From the NCBI GenBank assembly GCA_051891855.1, contig JBJFFP010000080.1:1-64000 (forward strand): a DNA stretch of 64,000 bases, read 5' to 3'. This DNA comes from SFDP01 sp051891855 (lineage in GTDB: Bacteria; Bacillota; Clostridia; Lachnospirales; Lachnospiraceae). Every line of letters starts with the position of its first letter. Within the stretch, counting starts at the first letter, position 1. This document shows, one piece after another, positions 7,585-17,388 of this stretch. Below the pieces are notes generated by a model. It ran no database searches. It worked only from the letters and a program-made list of their open reading frames with translations, and had not been told where the DNA came from. The translations under genes and the position numbers were made by a program.

Positions 7585-8289
7585 TTATGTTTGCTTAAGA
7601 AAGCGGAAAATACCCAGGTGGAGAGCCCAGGCCATTTTTCGCTGATAAAGAGGATTTTTTAGCAGCTTCTCTTCCTCGGGATTAGAAAGAAAACCGCACT
7701 CTACAATAACGGTAGGGGGCTGGGATTTTTTCAGCAGATAGTAATCGTTATTGGTTTTGATCTCACGAATCTTTGTTTGATTAGTGGAAGTAATGATCTG
7801 CTGTTGTAAAAGCTCAGCCAGCTGTCCGCTTTTTTCGGACCCCGTATAATAGAAGCATTGGGCACCCAGGATATCGGGAGTAGTGTAGCTGTTTTGGTGA
7901 ATACTGATAACCAGATCGGGACTGGCTTCATTAATAATGGAAATTCGTTTTTTCATATCAGCAATTTTCCAGCCGGAATCAGTTCCTGCAAGCTGGGTAT
8001 CTTCTTTGCGTGTCATAATAACCTGAATATCCTGCTGCTCCAGCATGGACTTCAATATCAGAGCAATTTCCAGATTAATCTCTTTTTCATAGCTGCCGGA
8101 TACGCCAATCTTACCGGGATCAGCTCCCCCGTGCCCGGGATCAATAACCACCAAAGGAAGCTCCTTTTGGGAGAAGCGGACATTTTCACTGTTAGTAAGG
8201 GTGAATGAGGAGGGGGTTAAACACCAGATACTGATAAAAAAACACGCGGCAATCAGGGTAAAAGGAATGATTTGCTTTAATTTGGGCAT
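7585..8289 (-). CDS. cwlD: N-acetylmuramoyl-L-alanine amidase, CwlD-like
   Basis: This is an Amidase_3 zinc enzyme that removes the peptide from muramic acid. CwlD in spore formers does this to make cortex muramic-delta-lactam. The zinc ligands are visible: His in VVIDPGHGG, Glu in YEKEINLE and His in SIHQN, with the catalytic Glu in VECGFLSN. An N-terminal hydrophobic stretch gives export or anchoring. The first ATG (8301) directly abuts AGGAGG, so initiation at the second ATG (8289, MPKLKQIIPF) is more likely. The compact size of about 234 residues with one catalytic domain matches CwlD better than multi-domain amidases. Confidence 0.85.
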   Translation of the reverse strand: MPKLKQIIPFTLIAACFFISIWCLTPSSFTLTNSENVRFSQKELPLVVIDPGHGGADPGKIGVSGSYEKEINLEIALILKSMLEQQDIQVIMTRKEDTQLAGTDSGWKIADMKKRISIINEASPDLVISIHQNSYTTPDILGAQCFYYTGSEKSGQLAELLQQQIITSTNQTKIREIKTNNDYYLLKKSQPPTVIVECGFLSNPEEEKLLKNPLYQRKMAWALHLGIFRFLKQT

Positions 8290-8405
8290 GAAAAAGGTCA
8301 TCCTCCTGAAAAGATATGTTTAAGCCTGTAAAGCTTTACCAATAAGCAGTATATGATGGCAGAAGAGAAATAATGCTTTATCAGGAAAGGGTTAAAAAGA
8401 GAAAC

Positions 8406-8433
8406 TTGAAGTATACGATTCATTTGTTATAAT
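8406..8433 (+). promoter_or_regulatory. Promoter for prmA-rsmE
   Basis: TTGAAG (8406-8411), 16-base spacer, TATAAT (8428-8433), about 70 bases before the gene. Confidence 0.55.
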
Positions 8434-8505
8434 CTATAGTAGCAACAAAAGAAATAGGATAAAAAGGATAAAATGACATAATTGTTCTGGAAGGGGGACA
8501 TGATC

Positions 8506-9465
8506 TTGAAGTGGACCAAAATACAGATTAAGACCATCACCGATGCAGAGGATATCATTATCAGCAGCCTTTATGATTTGGGACTGGAGGGAGCACAGAT
8601 TGAAGATAAGCTTCCCCTGACACCCCTGGAAAGGGAGCAGATGTTTGTGGATATTGCACCCCAGACTGAAGAGGATGACGGAATTGCCTATCTCAGTTTT
8701 TTTGTAGAAGAGGGAAATGAAGTCAACCTGGAAGAGCTGGTAAGGCAGATCAGAGAAGAACTGGACAGTATAAAAAGCTTTATGGATATCGGAGAGGGAA
8801 GCATTCAGCTTTCCGAAACGGAGGATTTGGACTGGATCAATAACTGGAAAAAGTACTTCCATCAGTTTATGATTGATGATGTACTTATTGTGCCCTCCTG
8901 GGAAGAGGTGAAGGCGGAAGACCGGGATAAGATGATTCTTCATATAGACCCGGGAACAGCCTTCGGAACGGGGATGCATGAGACGACCCAGCTGTGTATA
9001 CGGCAGCTTAAAAAATACGTTACGCCTGAGACCAGACTTTTAGATGTGGGGACGGGAAGCGGAATTTTGGCCATACTGTCTCTGATGTTTGGGGCGAAGG
9101 CGGTCGTGGGAACGGATTTGGATCCCTATGCCGCTGCGGCAGTACAGGAAAATAAGGAGGCCAATGGAATTGCGGATGAGGCCTTTACCATGATAATCGG
9201 TAATATCATCACGGATAAAGAGATACAGGATAAGGTAGGGTATGAGCACTATGACATTGTGACAGCTAATATCCTGGCGGATGTGCTTCTTCCCCTTACT
9301 CCGGTAATCATCAGCCAATTAAAGCCGGGGGGTATCTATATTACCTCCGGTATTATTGATGATAAAGAGCAGGTTGTAATGGAAGCGGTGAAAAAGGCCG
9401 GTCTGGAGGTTTTAGAAGTGACTTATCAGGGAGAATGGGTGAGTATAACCGCCCAAAAGCCTTAA
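8506..9465 (+). CDS. prmA: Ribosomal protein L11 methyltransferase
   Basis: PrmA trimethylates ribosomal protein L11 using S-adenosylmethionine. The SAM-binding motif I is clear as LLDVGTGSGILAILSL, followed by the acidic GTDLDPYA. The substrate loop DPGTAFGTGMHETT is typical of PrmA. I choose a TTG start at 8506 (MKWTKIQIKT), because GGGGG sits 8 bases upstream and the family usually begins MKW; the ATG at 8500 is only 2 bases from the site. It is followed after 12 bases by rsmE, a pairing seen widely in Firmicutes. Confidence 0.93.
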   Translation: MKWTKIQIKTITDAEDIIISSLYDLGLEGAQIEDKLPLTPLEREQMFVDIAPQTEEDDGIAYLSFFVEEGNEVNLEELVRQIREELDSIKSFMDIGEGSIQLSETEDLDWINNWKKYFHQFMIDDVLIVPSWEEVKAEDRDKMILHIDPGTAFGTGMHETTQLCIRQLKKYVTPETRLLDVGTGSGILAILSLMFGAKAVVGTDLDPYAAAAVQENKEANGIADEAFTMIIGNIITDKEIQDKVGYEHYDIVTANILADVLLPLTPVIISQLKPGGIYITSGIIDDKEQVVMEAVKKAGLEVLEVTYQGEWVSITAQKP

Positions 9466-9477
9466 AGGAGATAGAGT

Positions 9478-10230
9478 ATGCACCAGTTTTTTGTAGAGCC
9501 GTCACAGATTCAGGACAGGCAGATTATCATTATCGGCAAGGATGTAAAGCATATCCGTAATGTACTGCGGATGCAGCCCGGTGAGGAGCTTTCCGTCAGC
9601 AACGGCATAGATGGAAAGGAATATCGCTGCGGGATTTTGAGCCTGGGGGAAGAACAGATTATCTGTGAGCTTCGTTTTATCAAGGAAGAGGGAGTGGAGC
9701 TGCCATCCCGAATTTATCTGTTTCAGGGGCTTCCCAAGGCGGACAAAATGGAATGGATCATCCAGAAGGCAGTGGAATTGGGAGTACATGAAATTATTCC
9801 CATGGCTACAAAACGGGCAGTAGTCAAGCTGGAGGGAAAAAAGGCTTCTCAAAAAAATGTCAGGTGGCAGGGAATCAGTGAGGCCGCAGCAAAGCAGAGC
9901 AAACGGGCGTTTATCCCTGTGGTCAAAGAGCCTATGACGTTTAAGGAGGCAGTGGAGTATTGCCGGGATATGGAGGTTAAGCTGATTCCCTATGAGCTGG
10001 CAGATGGCATGGAGACCACAAGAGGTATATTCTCTTCCTTGAAAGCAGGAGAACAGATTGCTTTGTTTATCGGCCCGGAGGGAGGCTTTGAAGAAAAAGA
10101 AATAGAGATGGCTGGGCAGGCCGGAATTGTTCCGATTACTTTAGGGAAACGGATTTTACGGACAGAGACGGCGGGACTTACTGTTTTATCCTGGATAATG
10201 TACCAACTGGAAGGAAAAAACATAGAATAA
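9478..10230 (+). CDS. rsmE: 16S rRNA (uracil1498-N3)-methyltransferase
   Basis: RsmE methylates U1498 of 16S rRNA. The 250-residue protein has the N-terminal PUA-like domain (MHQFFVE...KDVKHIRNVLRM) and a SPOUT domain with the knot motifs LFIGPEGGFEEKEIE and LGKRILRTETAGL. Length is normal. It lies 12 bases after prmA, behind an AAAGGAGA site, and shares its transcript. A cysteine desulfurase gene follows after 51 bases. Confidence 0.94.
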   Translation: MHQFFVEPSQIQDRQIIIIGKDVKHIRNVLRMQPGEELSVSNGIDGKEYRCGILSLGEEQIICELRFIKEEGVELPSRIYLFQGLPKADKMEWIIQKAVELGVHEIIPMATKRAVVKLEGKKASQKNVRWQGISEAAAKQSKRAFIPVVKEPMTFKEAVEYCRDMEVKLIPYELADGMETTRGIFSSLKAGEQIALFIGPEGGFEEKEIEMAGQAGIVPITLGKRILRTETAGLTVLSWIMYQLEGKNIE

Positions 10231-10281
10231 AGAGAGAAAAAGGAATTTTTCAGGAGAATGAAAAACAGGATGTGAGGAAAT

Positions 10282-11436
10282 ATGGAAGTTTATCTGGATA
10301 ATTCAGCAACCACAAGATGCTTTGACTCTGTAACGGAACTGATGATAAAAATAATGAGGGAGGATTACGGTAATCCCTCCAGTATGCACAGGAAAGGAAT
10401 GGAGGCGGAACAATATCTTAAAAATGCCCGCAGCGTTATTTCCAGGAATCTGAAGGTAAATGAGAAAGAAATTTATTTTACTTCCGGGGGAACGGAGTCG
10501 GATAATCTGGCTTTGATTGGTGCTGCAATGGCCAACAGAAGGGCAGGCAGACACCTGATTACCACCTGTATTGAGCATCCGGCAGTGAAGCAGCCCATGA
10601 AGTTTTTGGAAAGCCAGGGCTTTGAAGTAACCTATCTTCCTGTAGACAAAGAAGGCAGGGTGCTTCTTCGCGAACTGGAGGCGGCCCTGAGACCGGATAC
10701 GATTTTAGTGTCCATTATGCATACCAATAATGAAATGGGAGCGGTTCAACCGGTGGAGGAGGCTGCAAGCATAATAAAGGCCCATAATCCTGCAGTTATT
10801 TTTCATGTAGATGGTGTACAAGGCTATGGGAAATACCGGATTTTCCCTAAAAAAATGGGAATAGATATGCTGTCAGTCAGCGGCCATAAAATTCATGGTC
10901 CCAAGGGTGTGGGCTTTCTCTACATCCGGGAGAAGGTGAAAATTCTTCCGGTAATTTTCGGCGGTGGGCAGCAAAAGGGACTTCGTTCAGGAACGGAAAA
11001 TGTACCTGCTATCGCTGGGCTGGGGAAAGCCTGTGAAGAAATCTACGCCAATCTGGATGCAGATGTGGAAAGAATGAGAAACTTAAAATCCCTTTTCCTT
11101 CAAGGATTAATGAATATACCGAACATCCGTCTGAATGGGAGCACAGGACTGGACAGCGCTCCTCATATTATCAGCATTTCCGTCACAGGTGTCCGAAGTG
11201 AGGTGCTTTTGCATGCCCTGGAGGACAAAGGAATCTATGTGTCGGCGGGAAGTGCCTGCTCCAGCAATAAGCCGGCTTATTCGGCTACACTGAAGGCCAT
11301 GGGACTGGAGAGGGGATTACTGGATTCTACTTTGCGTTTTAGTTTATCCGTTTTTACAACAAAAGAAGAAATCGACTATACATTACAGGTATTGTATGAT
11401 ATAATCCCCATGCTTCGCAAGTATACCAGACATTGA
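10282..11436 (+). CDS. Cysteine desulfurase (NifS/IscS family)
   Basis: This PLP enzyme takes sulfur from cysteine. It opens YLDNSATTRC, has the cofactor lysine at 203 in SGHKIHGPKG, and the persulfide-forming cysteine at 326 in SAGSACSS. The short active-site loop and adjacent thiI fit the dedicated desulfurase-ThiI pairs of Firmicutes (as NifZ-ThiI of Bacillus), so its main product is probably sulfur for tRNA 4-thiouridine; general iron-sulfur cluster work is possible. At 384 residues it is standard length. Start at 10282 with GTGAGGA upstream. Confidence 0.92.
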   Translation: MEVYLDNSATTRCFDSVTELMIKIMREDYGNPSSMHRKGMEAEQYLKNARSVISRNLKVNEKEIYFTSGGTESDNLALIGAAMANRRAGRHLITTCIEHPAVKQPMKFLESQGFEVTYLPVDKEGRVLLRELEAALRPDTILVSIMHTNNEMGAVQPVEEAASIIKAHNPAVIFHVDGVQGYGKYRIFPKKMGIDMLSVSGHKIHGPKGVGFLYIREKVKILPVIFGGGQQKGLRSGTENVPAIAGLGKACEEIYANLDADVERMRNLKSLFLQGLMNIPNIRLNGSTGLDSAPHIISISVTGVRSEVLLHALEDKGIYVSAGSACSSNKPAYSATLKAMGLERGLLDSTLRFSLSVFTTKEEIDYTLQVLYDIIPMLRKYTRH

Positions 11437-11473
11437 TTGTAAGGTTGCCCCGGGCAACAGAGTAAGGAGAAAC

Positions 11474-12664
11474 ATGTTTACCGCTTTTTTGATTAAATAT
11501 GCTGAAATCGGCGTAAAAGGAAAGAACAGATATTTATTTGAGGATGCCCTGGTGCAGCAGATGAAGTACGCACTGAAGCGATGTGAAGGAGAGTTCAGGA
11601 TTCGTAAGGCGCAGGGGCGCATCTATGTGGATGCGGTAGGAGACTTTGATTTTGAGGAAACGGTGGAAAATCTACAGACGGTTTTCGGAATCTGTGGCAT
11701 CTGTCCCGTAGTTTACGTGGAGGATGAAGGCTTTGAAAAGCTGTCGGAAACCATTATTGATTATATGAATCAGGTTTACCCGGATAAGAATAAGACCTTT
11801 AAGGTAGTGGCCAGAAGGGCAAGGAAGAACTATCCCTTAGATACGATGGAATTGAACCGGGAGATTGGCGGGATACTGTTGGATACCTTTCCGCAGCTGC
11901 GTGTAGATGTACACAATCCCCAAATTAACCTTTATGTGGAAATCAGGGAGAAAATTTATATTTACTCACAGATTATTCCGGGCCCCGGCGGTATGCCGGT
12001 AGGAACCAACGGGAAGGCCATGCTGCTGCTTTCCGGCGGGATTGATTCTCCGGTTGCGGGATATATGATCAGTAAACGGGGGGTAAAAATTGACGCAGTT
12101 TATTTCCATGCCCCGCCCTATACCAGTGAACGGGCAAAGCAGAAGGTGGTGGATTTGGCCAGACAGATTTCCCGTTACAGCGGCCCGATTTATCTGCACA
12201 TAGTCAATTTTACCGATATTCAGCTGGCAATTTATGAAAAATGCCCTCATGAGGAGCTGACAATCATTATGCGCCGTTACATGATGAAAATTGCAGAAAA
12301 AATTGCCAAAGAGACGGAATGCCTGGGCTTGATTACGGGAGAAAGCATCGGTCAGGTGGCTTCCCAGACTATGCATTCCCTATACGCTACCAATGAGGTG
12401 TGTACCTTACCGGTATATCGCCCCTGCATTGGGCTGGATAAACAGGAAATTGTGGAAATCTCGGAGAAAATAGGAACCTATGAGACCTCCATTCAGCCCT
12501 ATGAGGACTGCTGTACTATTTTTGTGGCAAAGCATCCCGTGACAAAACCCAATCTGGAGTATATTAAACGTCATGAGGAAAACTTGAACGAAATAATCGG
12601 GGAGCTTCTGGAGAAGGCCCTTTCTACAGAGGAGCTTTTAATTGTGCGTCCCGAAGAAGAGTAG
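11474..12664 (+). CDS. thiI: tRNA 4-thiouridine synthetase ThiI
   Basis: ThiI adenylates uridine 8 of tRNA and inserts sulfur. The protein has the N-terminal ferredoxin-like and THUMP region (about 1-165) and a PP-loop ATPase domain with SGGIDS at 187-192. It ends at 396 residues with no rhodanese domain, as in Bacillus-type ThiI, so the persulfide must come straight from the desulfurase encoded just upstream. The GESIGQVASQT segment of the PP-loop domain is present. Start at the ATG at 11474 behind AAGGAGA. Confidence 0.94.
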   Translation: MFTAFLIKYAEIGVKGKNRYLFEDALVQQMKYALKRCEGEFRIRKAQGRIYVDAVGDFDFEETVENLQTVFGICGICPVVYVEDEGFEKLSETIIDYMNQVYPDKNKTFKVVARRARKNYPLDTMELNREIGGILLDTFPQLRVDVHNPQINLYVEIREKIYIYSQIIPGPGGMPVGTNGKAMLLLSGGIDSPVAGYMISKRGVKIDAVYFHAPPYTSERAKQKVVDLARQISRYSGPIYLHIVNFTDIQLAIYEKCPHEELTIIMRRYMMKIAEKIAKETECLGLITGESIGQVASQTMHSLYATNEVCTLPVYRPCIGLDKQEIVEISEKIGTYETSIQPYEDCCTIFVAKHPVTKPNLEYIKRHEENLNEIIGELLEKALSTEELLIVRPEEE

Positions 12665-12689
12665 AGAAAATGGGAAAAGGATAGAACTG

Positions 12690-12734
12690 AAAAAGCTGCC
12701 TTAAGGGATACTTAAGGCAGCGGTATTATTTTAC
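12690..12734. terminator. Bidirectional terminator after thiI
   Basis: An 11-base perfect stem, GCTGCCTTAAG (12695-12705) with CTTAAGGCAGC (12711-12721), has a five-A tract on the left and a T-rich tract on the right. It serves thiI and the convergent HPr-like gene. Confidence 0.85.
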
Positions 12735-12753
12735 AGAATGTATGTAGTCCTGT

Positions 12754-12984
<231 letters not shown>

Positions 12985-13088
12985 TATTTGTTATCCTCCT
13001 ATAAATTTTCTTTGTCTTTAACCATAATACTAATGGGCTAAATCAGAAAAGTCAATAAAAAAACCAAACAAAAAATATGAGGAATACC

Positions 13089-14513
13089 ATGAAAAAAGTA
13101 GCATTACACAATCTGGGATGCAAGGTAAATTCTTATGAGATAGAAGTTATGCAGGAAAAGCTGGAAGAAAAGGGATATAAAATTGTACCCTTTGTTCCGG
13201 GAGCAGATATTTACATTATTAATACCTGTACGGTAACCAATATCGCAGACAGAAAAAGCCGGCAGATGCTCCATAAAGCAAAAAAGATGAATCCGGAAGC
13301 AGTGGTGGTAGCGGTAGGCTGTTATGTTCAGACAGGTACCGAAGAGGTGAAGCAGGATTCCTGCATTGACCTGGCTATCGGAAATAACCGAAAAAAAGAT
13401 ATTGTTCCTTTGCTGGAGGAATATTTAAAGCGGAAAGAGGAGAGGGAAGCCGGCACAGAGGCTGCATGGCAGGAAGATAAGACTCTGGGTGATTCGACTC
13501 TTATCGATTTAAACAGCGGCAATCATGAATATGAGGAAATGATGCTTACTCATACGGGAGAACATACCAGAGCCTATATTAAGATTCAGGATGGCTGTAA
13601 TCAGTTTTGCTCCTACTGTATTATCCCTTTTGCCAGAGGCCGGGTACGCAGTAGAAGACTTCCGGATATTTTAAAGGAGGTAAGAGGACTGGCTGAAGCA
13701 GGCTATAAGGAGGTTGTGATTACCGGTATTCACCTGAGCAGCTACGGTCTGGATTTCGGACAGGAAAAGTTCGGGGATTATCTGGCTACCCGCCAACTGA
13801 GGGAAAAGACCTGGGAAAAGGGCTATCTGGCAGAGGTTTTGGAGGAAATCGACAAAATAGAAGGGATTGAAAGAATACGTCTGGGTTCCCTGGAGCCCAG
13901 AATCATTACCCGGGAATTTGCACTGAGATTGAAAGGGATTAAACATCTTTGCCCCCATTTTCATCTTTCCCTCCAAAGCGGCTCGGATGCCACCCTGAAG
14001 CGGATGAACAGGCATTATACCATAGAGGAGTTTCGCAGGACAGTGGAGCTTTTGCGGGAAATTTTTGACCATCCGGCGATTACCACTGATGTGATTGTAG
14101 GTTTTCCGGGAGAAACCCGGGAGGAATTTGCAGATACCTGTTCCTTTTTGGAGGAAATTCGTTTTTATGATATGCATGTATTTAAATACTCTAAACGTCA
14201 GGGGACTGCGGCAGCTGCCAGAAAGGATCAGATAGAAGAACGGATAAAAGTGGAAAGGAGCGGTAAGCTTCTGGAAATGGCCGAAAGATATTCCAAGGAG
14301 TATCGAAGAAGCTTTTTAGGCAAAGAAATGGAGGTTCTCATTGAGGAGCAAAAAGAGATTGAGGGTAAAGTCTATCAGGTGGGCTTTACACCTGCTTATA
14401 TTAAGGCGGCAATTGACTGTAAAGAGGATTTAAGCGGACAAATCCTCACGGGAAGGGCAGCAGACCTGGTAGCAGGAGAATATTTATTACTGGAAATAGT
14501 AAACCGAGATTGA
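13089..14513 (+). CDS. mtaB: tRNA t6A37 methylthiotransferase MtaB
   Basis: MtaB converts t6A37 to ms2t6A37 in tRNAs reading ANN codons. The N-terminal UPF0004 domain begins LHNLGCKVNSYE and supplies the first cluster cysteines. The radical SAM motif CxxxCxxC is at Cys170, Cys174 and Cys177, followed by PFARG. A TRAM domain ends the protein. I start at the second ATG (13089), since GAGGA sits 6 bases upstream, not at 13077. The substrate t6A needs a Sua5/YwlC protein, which is also encoded in this window. Confidence 0.93.
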   Translation: MKKVALHNLGCKVNSYEIEVMQEKLEEKGYKIVPFVPGADIYIINTCTVTNIADRKSRQMLHKAKKMNPEAVVVAVGCYVQTGTEEVKQDSCIDLAIGNNRKKDIVPLLEEYLKRKEEREAGTEAAWQEDKTLGDSTLIDLNSGNHEYEEMMLTHTGEHTRAYIKIQDGCNQFCSYCIIPFARGRVRSRRLPDILKEVRGLAEAGYKEVVITGIHLSSYGLDFGQEKFGDYLATRQLREKTWEKGYLAEVLEEIDKIEGIERIRLGSLEPRIITREFALRLKGIKHLCPHFHLSLQSGSDATLKRMNRHYTIEEFRRTVELLREIFDHPAITTDVIVGFPGETREEFADTCSFLEEIRFYDMHVFKYSKRQGTAAAARKDQIEERIKVERSGKLLEMAERYSKEYRRSFLGKEMEVLIEEQKEIEGKVYQVGFTPAYIKAAIDCKEDLSGQILTGRAADLVAGEYLLLEIVNRD

Positions 14514-14538
14514 ATTTTCGGGTGTTTTGCGGTAAGAT
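14510..14538 (+). promoter_or_regulatory. Promoter for the ireB-ruvX gene run
   Basis: TTGAAT (14510-14515), 17-base spacer, TAAGAT (14533-14538), overlapping the end of mtaB and about 50 bases before ireB. Confidence 0.5.
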
Positions 14539-14592
14539 AATACTATTCCATAGAAGAAAGGGTGTCGACTCGTCGGCAGAAATGAGGGAAAC

Positions 14593-14856
14593 ATGCAGGA
14601 TTTAGGGAATACACAATTTTTCAAGGTTGAAGCAGAACCGGAGACAGGAGTGAAAGTAATTCTTTCGGCTGTCTATGAGGCACTGAGCGAAAAAGGATAT
14701 AATCCTGTTAATCAGATTGTGGGATATATTATGTCAGGAGACCCTACTTATATAACCAGTTATAAAAATGCCAGAAGTCTTATTATGAAGGTTGAGCGGG
14801 ATGAGCTGGTGGAAGAACTGTTTAAAGAGTATATCAGAAATAATCATTGGGTATAA
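14593..14856 (+). CDS. ireB: IreB family regulatory protein (DUF965)
   Basis: IreB of Enterococcus is a small phosphoprotein target of the IreK Ser/Thr kinase and affects cephalosporin resistance; the family is also known as YrzL/DUF965. This 87-residue protein fits throughout, with YEALSEKGYNPVNQIVGYIMSGDPTYIT as the conserved core. It leads the same run (yrzL-yrrK-yrzB) seen in Bacillus. Start at 14593 behind GAGGGAAAC. Confidence 0.93.
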   Translation: MQDLGNTQFFKVEAEPETGVKVILSAVYEALSEKGYNPVNQIVGYIMSGDPTYITSYKNARSLIMKVERDELVEELFKEYIRNNHWV

Positions 14857-14871
14857 CTACAGGTAAGAACT

Positions 14872-15318
14872 ATGCGGATAATGGGTTTGGATTTTGGCTC
14901 AAAAACGGTAGGGGTGGCAATCAGCGACCCTTTATTCCTTACCGCTCAGGGAATAGAGATTATCAGAAGAAAAGAAGAGAATAAGCTTAGAAAAACACTG
15001 GCAAGAATTGAAGAGCTGATTGTGGAATACGAGGTGGAAGAGCTGGTGCTGGGCTATCCCAAGAATATGAACGATACTCTGGGAGAAAGAGTAGAGAAAA
15101 CAGAGGAATTTAAGGCACATCTGGAAAGACGGACCGGGCTTTCTGTCATTTTATGGGATGAAAGGCTGACTACCGTGGCTGCAGATAGGGCAATGATTGA
15201 AGGGGGACTTCGCCGAAAAGAGCGAAAAGAGCAGATTGACAAGCTGGCAGCGGTGCTGATTCTCCAGGCATATCTGGATTATCGGAGGAATCAGCAGGCT
15301 GATATTGGGAGTGAATAA
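14872..15318 (+). CDS. ruvX: RuvX/YqgF family Holliday junction resolvase
   Basis: YqgF proteins have an RNase H-like fold and act in 16S rRNA 5' end maturation and possibly on Holliday junctions. The family motifs are MRIMGLDFGSKTVGVAISDP at the start, VLGYPKNMNDTLG in the middle, and WDERLTTVAADR near residue 100. All three acidic positions appear intact. The length (148) is typical. It follows ireB by 15 bases. Confidence 0.94.
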   Translation: MRIMGLDFGSKTVGVAISDPLFLTAQGIEIIRRKEENKLRKTLARIEELIVEYEVEELVLGYPKNMNDTLGERVEKTEEFKAHLERRTGLSVILWDERLTTVAADRAMIEGGLRRKERKEQIDKLAAVLILQAYLDYRRNQQADIGSE

Positions 15319-15322
15319 CAGG

Positions 15323-15583
15323 ATGAAGCAGGAGAAGATTACATTTTGTCCGGACGGGGATGAACCCGTTGATTTTTATGTGTTGGAACAGACCAGAGTG
15401 GCAGGAGTAAATTATCTTCTTGTCACAGATTGTGAAGACGGTGACGGTGAGGCTTTGATTTTAGAGGATCTGGCTGAGCCGGAGGATACGGAAAGCATAT
15501 ATACCATTGTCTCAGATGAGACCAGGCTGGAGGCATTGGCGGGTATATTTGAAGACCTGTTGGAGGACGTTAAGCTTGTGTAG
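15323..15583 (+). CDS. DUF1292 family protein (YrzB-like)
   Basis: This acidic small protein matches DUF1292, a family of unknown function always found next to ruvX. Typical features are the opening KITFCPDGDEPVDFYVLEQTR and the aspartate-rich middle (VTDCEDGDGEALIL). I start at the ATG at 15323. An upstream TTG at 15305 overlaps ruvX and adds six residues. Its position in the ireB-ruvX-DUF1292 order is conserved, so a shared but unknown role is likely. Confidence 0.85.
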   Translation: MKQEKITFCPDGDEPVDFYVLEQTRVAGVNYLLVTDCEDGDGEALILEDLAEPEDTESIYTIVSDETRLEALAGIFEDLLEDVKLV

Positions 15584-15699
15584 TGCAGGTGGCGGATTTT
15601 ATACAGGAAATAACATGGTGAATGAAGGCTTCTGGGAAGCAAGGCTTTTGGAAGAAGCTTTATTGTTGTGTGCGGAAAAAAATAGGAGGAATTGTTGTT

Positions 15700-17376
15700 T
15701 TGAGAAAGAAAAAAGAAATAAATAATGAGGCCAAGCTGAAAGTCATCCCCCTGGGAGGGCTGGAGCAGATTGGAATGAATATTACTGCCTTTGAAAGCGG
15801 AGACAGTATTGTTGTGGTGGACTGCGGATTATGCTTTCCGGCAGATGATATGCTGGGAGTGGATTTGGTTATTCCTGATATTGCTTATTTGCTGGAAAAT
15901 GCAGATAAGGTAAAGGGCTTTGTTTTTACCCACGGACATGAGGATCATATTGGTGCGCTGCCTTATATTTTAAAGCAGCTGAATGTGCCCCTGTATGCCA
16001 CTCGGCTGACTATGGGGCTGATTGAAAATAAATTGAGAGAGCATAATCTGCTGAACCAGGTTAAGAGAAAGGTGGTTAAATTCGGACAGACCATCAATCT
16101 GGGAGAATTTCGGATAGAATTTATTAAAACGAATCACAGTATTGTGGATGCAGCTGCACTGGCCATCTATTCACCGGCAGGTGTGGTTATTCATACCGGT
16201 GATTTTAAGGTGGATTATACCCCGGTATACGGGGACGCTATTGATCTACAGCGCTTTGCAGAGCTGGGAAAGAAGGGGGTACTGGCGCTGATGTGCGACA
16301 GCACCAATGCAGAACGTCCGGGCTTTACGGCTTCTGAACGTACTTTGGGAAAGACCTTTGATACCATCTTTGCCCAGCATACCAATACCCGAATTATTAT
16401 TGCGACTTTTGCATCCAACGTAGATCGGGTACAGCAGATCATCAACTCCGCAGACCGGTACGGCCGGAAGGTAGTGGTTGAGGGAAGAAGCATGGTTAAT
16501 GTTATCGAGACTGCTTCAAAGCTGGGCTGTATTCAAATCCCGGATAATACGCTGATTTCTATTGAACAGCTGAAGAATTATCCGGAGGAAAAGACGGTAA
16601 TTATTACTACCGGAAGTCAGGGAGAAAGCATGGCTGCTTTGAGTCGGATGGCCAGCAATATGCACAGGAAAATTTCCATTGGTCCGAAGGATACGATTAT
16701 CTTTTCCTCCAGCCCCATCCCGGGAAATGAAAAAGCGGTTACCAGGGTGATTAATGACCTTTCCAGATTGGGGGCAGAAGTAATCTTCCAGGATACCCAT
16801 GTGTCAGGGCATGCCTGTCAGGAGGAAATCAAATTGATTTATTCTCTGGTCAAACCGCAATATGCCATTCCCGTTCACGGAGAGTATAAGCATTTGAAGG
16901 CCCATGCCCGCCTTGCTATGGATTTGGGAATCCCGAAGGAAAAAGTGTTTATTATTTCCTCCGGAGAAGTGTTGGAAATGAACAGCGAAAAAGCCCGGGT
17001 TGCCGGGAAAGTACCGGTAGGAGCCATTCTGGTGGATGGTCTGGGTGTGGGAGATGTAGGAAACATTGTTTTACGGGACAGACAGCATCTGGCAGAAGAT
17101 GGTATAATGATTGTAGTGCTGGGACTGGATGGAGAGAGCAATTATCTGGTGTCCGGCCCGGATATCGTATCCCGTGGCTTCGTCTATGTCCGGGAGTCGG
17201 ATGAATTGATGGAAGAGGCCAGAAGCCTGATGTATGATACGGTGGAAGGCTATCTGGACAAGGGAATTTCTGACTGGGGTAAGATCAAGTCGGGGATTAA
17301 GGATGTTTTGGGTGATTTTGTATGGAAAAAAACTAAGAGACGTCCCATGATTCTTCCCATTATTCTGGAAGTTTAA
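15700..17376 (+). CDS. rnj: Ribonuclease J
   Basis: RNase J is a metallo-beta-lactamase-fold enzyme with 5' exonuclease and endonuclease activity, used for mRNA decay and rRNA maturation. The metal motif HGHEDH is at residues 78-83. The VKPQYAIPVHGEYKHL segment and the RDRQHLAEDGI segment of the C-terminal part are present. I start at a TTG at 15700, which has AGGAGG 10 bases upstream. This gives 558 residues, near the usual 555; the frame could extend further upstream but without homology. It lies in the middle of the ruvX-trmR gene run. Confidence 0.92.
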   Translation: MRKKKEINNEAKLKVIPLGGLEQIGMNITAFESGDSIVVVDCGLCFPADDMLGVDLVIPDIAYLLENADKVKGFVFTHGHEDHIGALPYILKQLNVPLYATRLTMGLIENKLREHNLLNQVKRKVVKFGQTINLGEFRIEFIKTNHSIVDAAALAIYSPAGVVIHTGDFKVDYTPVYGDAIDLQRFAELGKKGVLALMCDSTNAERPGFTASERTLGKTFDTIFAQHTNTRIIIATFASNVDRVQQIINSADRYGRKVVVEGRSMVNVIETASKLGCIQIPDNTLISIEQLKNYPEEKTVIITTGSQGESMAALSRMASNMHRKISIGPKDTIIFSSSPIPGNEKAVTRVINDLSRLGAEVIFQDTHVSGHACQEEIKLIYSLVKPQYAIPVHGEYKHLKAHARLAMDLGIPKEKVFIISSGEVLEMNSEKARVAGKVPVGAILVDGLGVGDVGNIVLRDRQHLAEDGIMIVVLGLDGESNYLVSGPDIVSRGFVYVRESDELMEEARSLMYDTVEGYLDKGISDWGKIKSGIKDVLGDFVWKKTKRRPMILPIILEV

Positions 17377-17388
17377 AAAGGAGTTTGG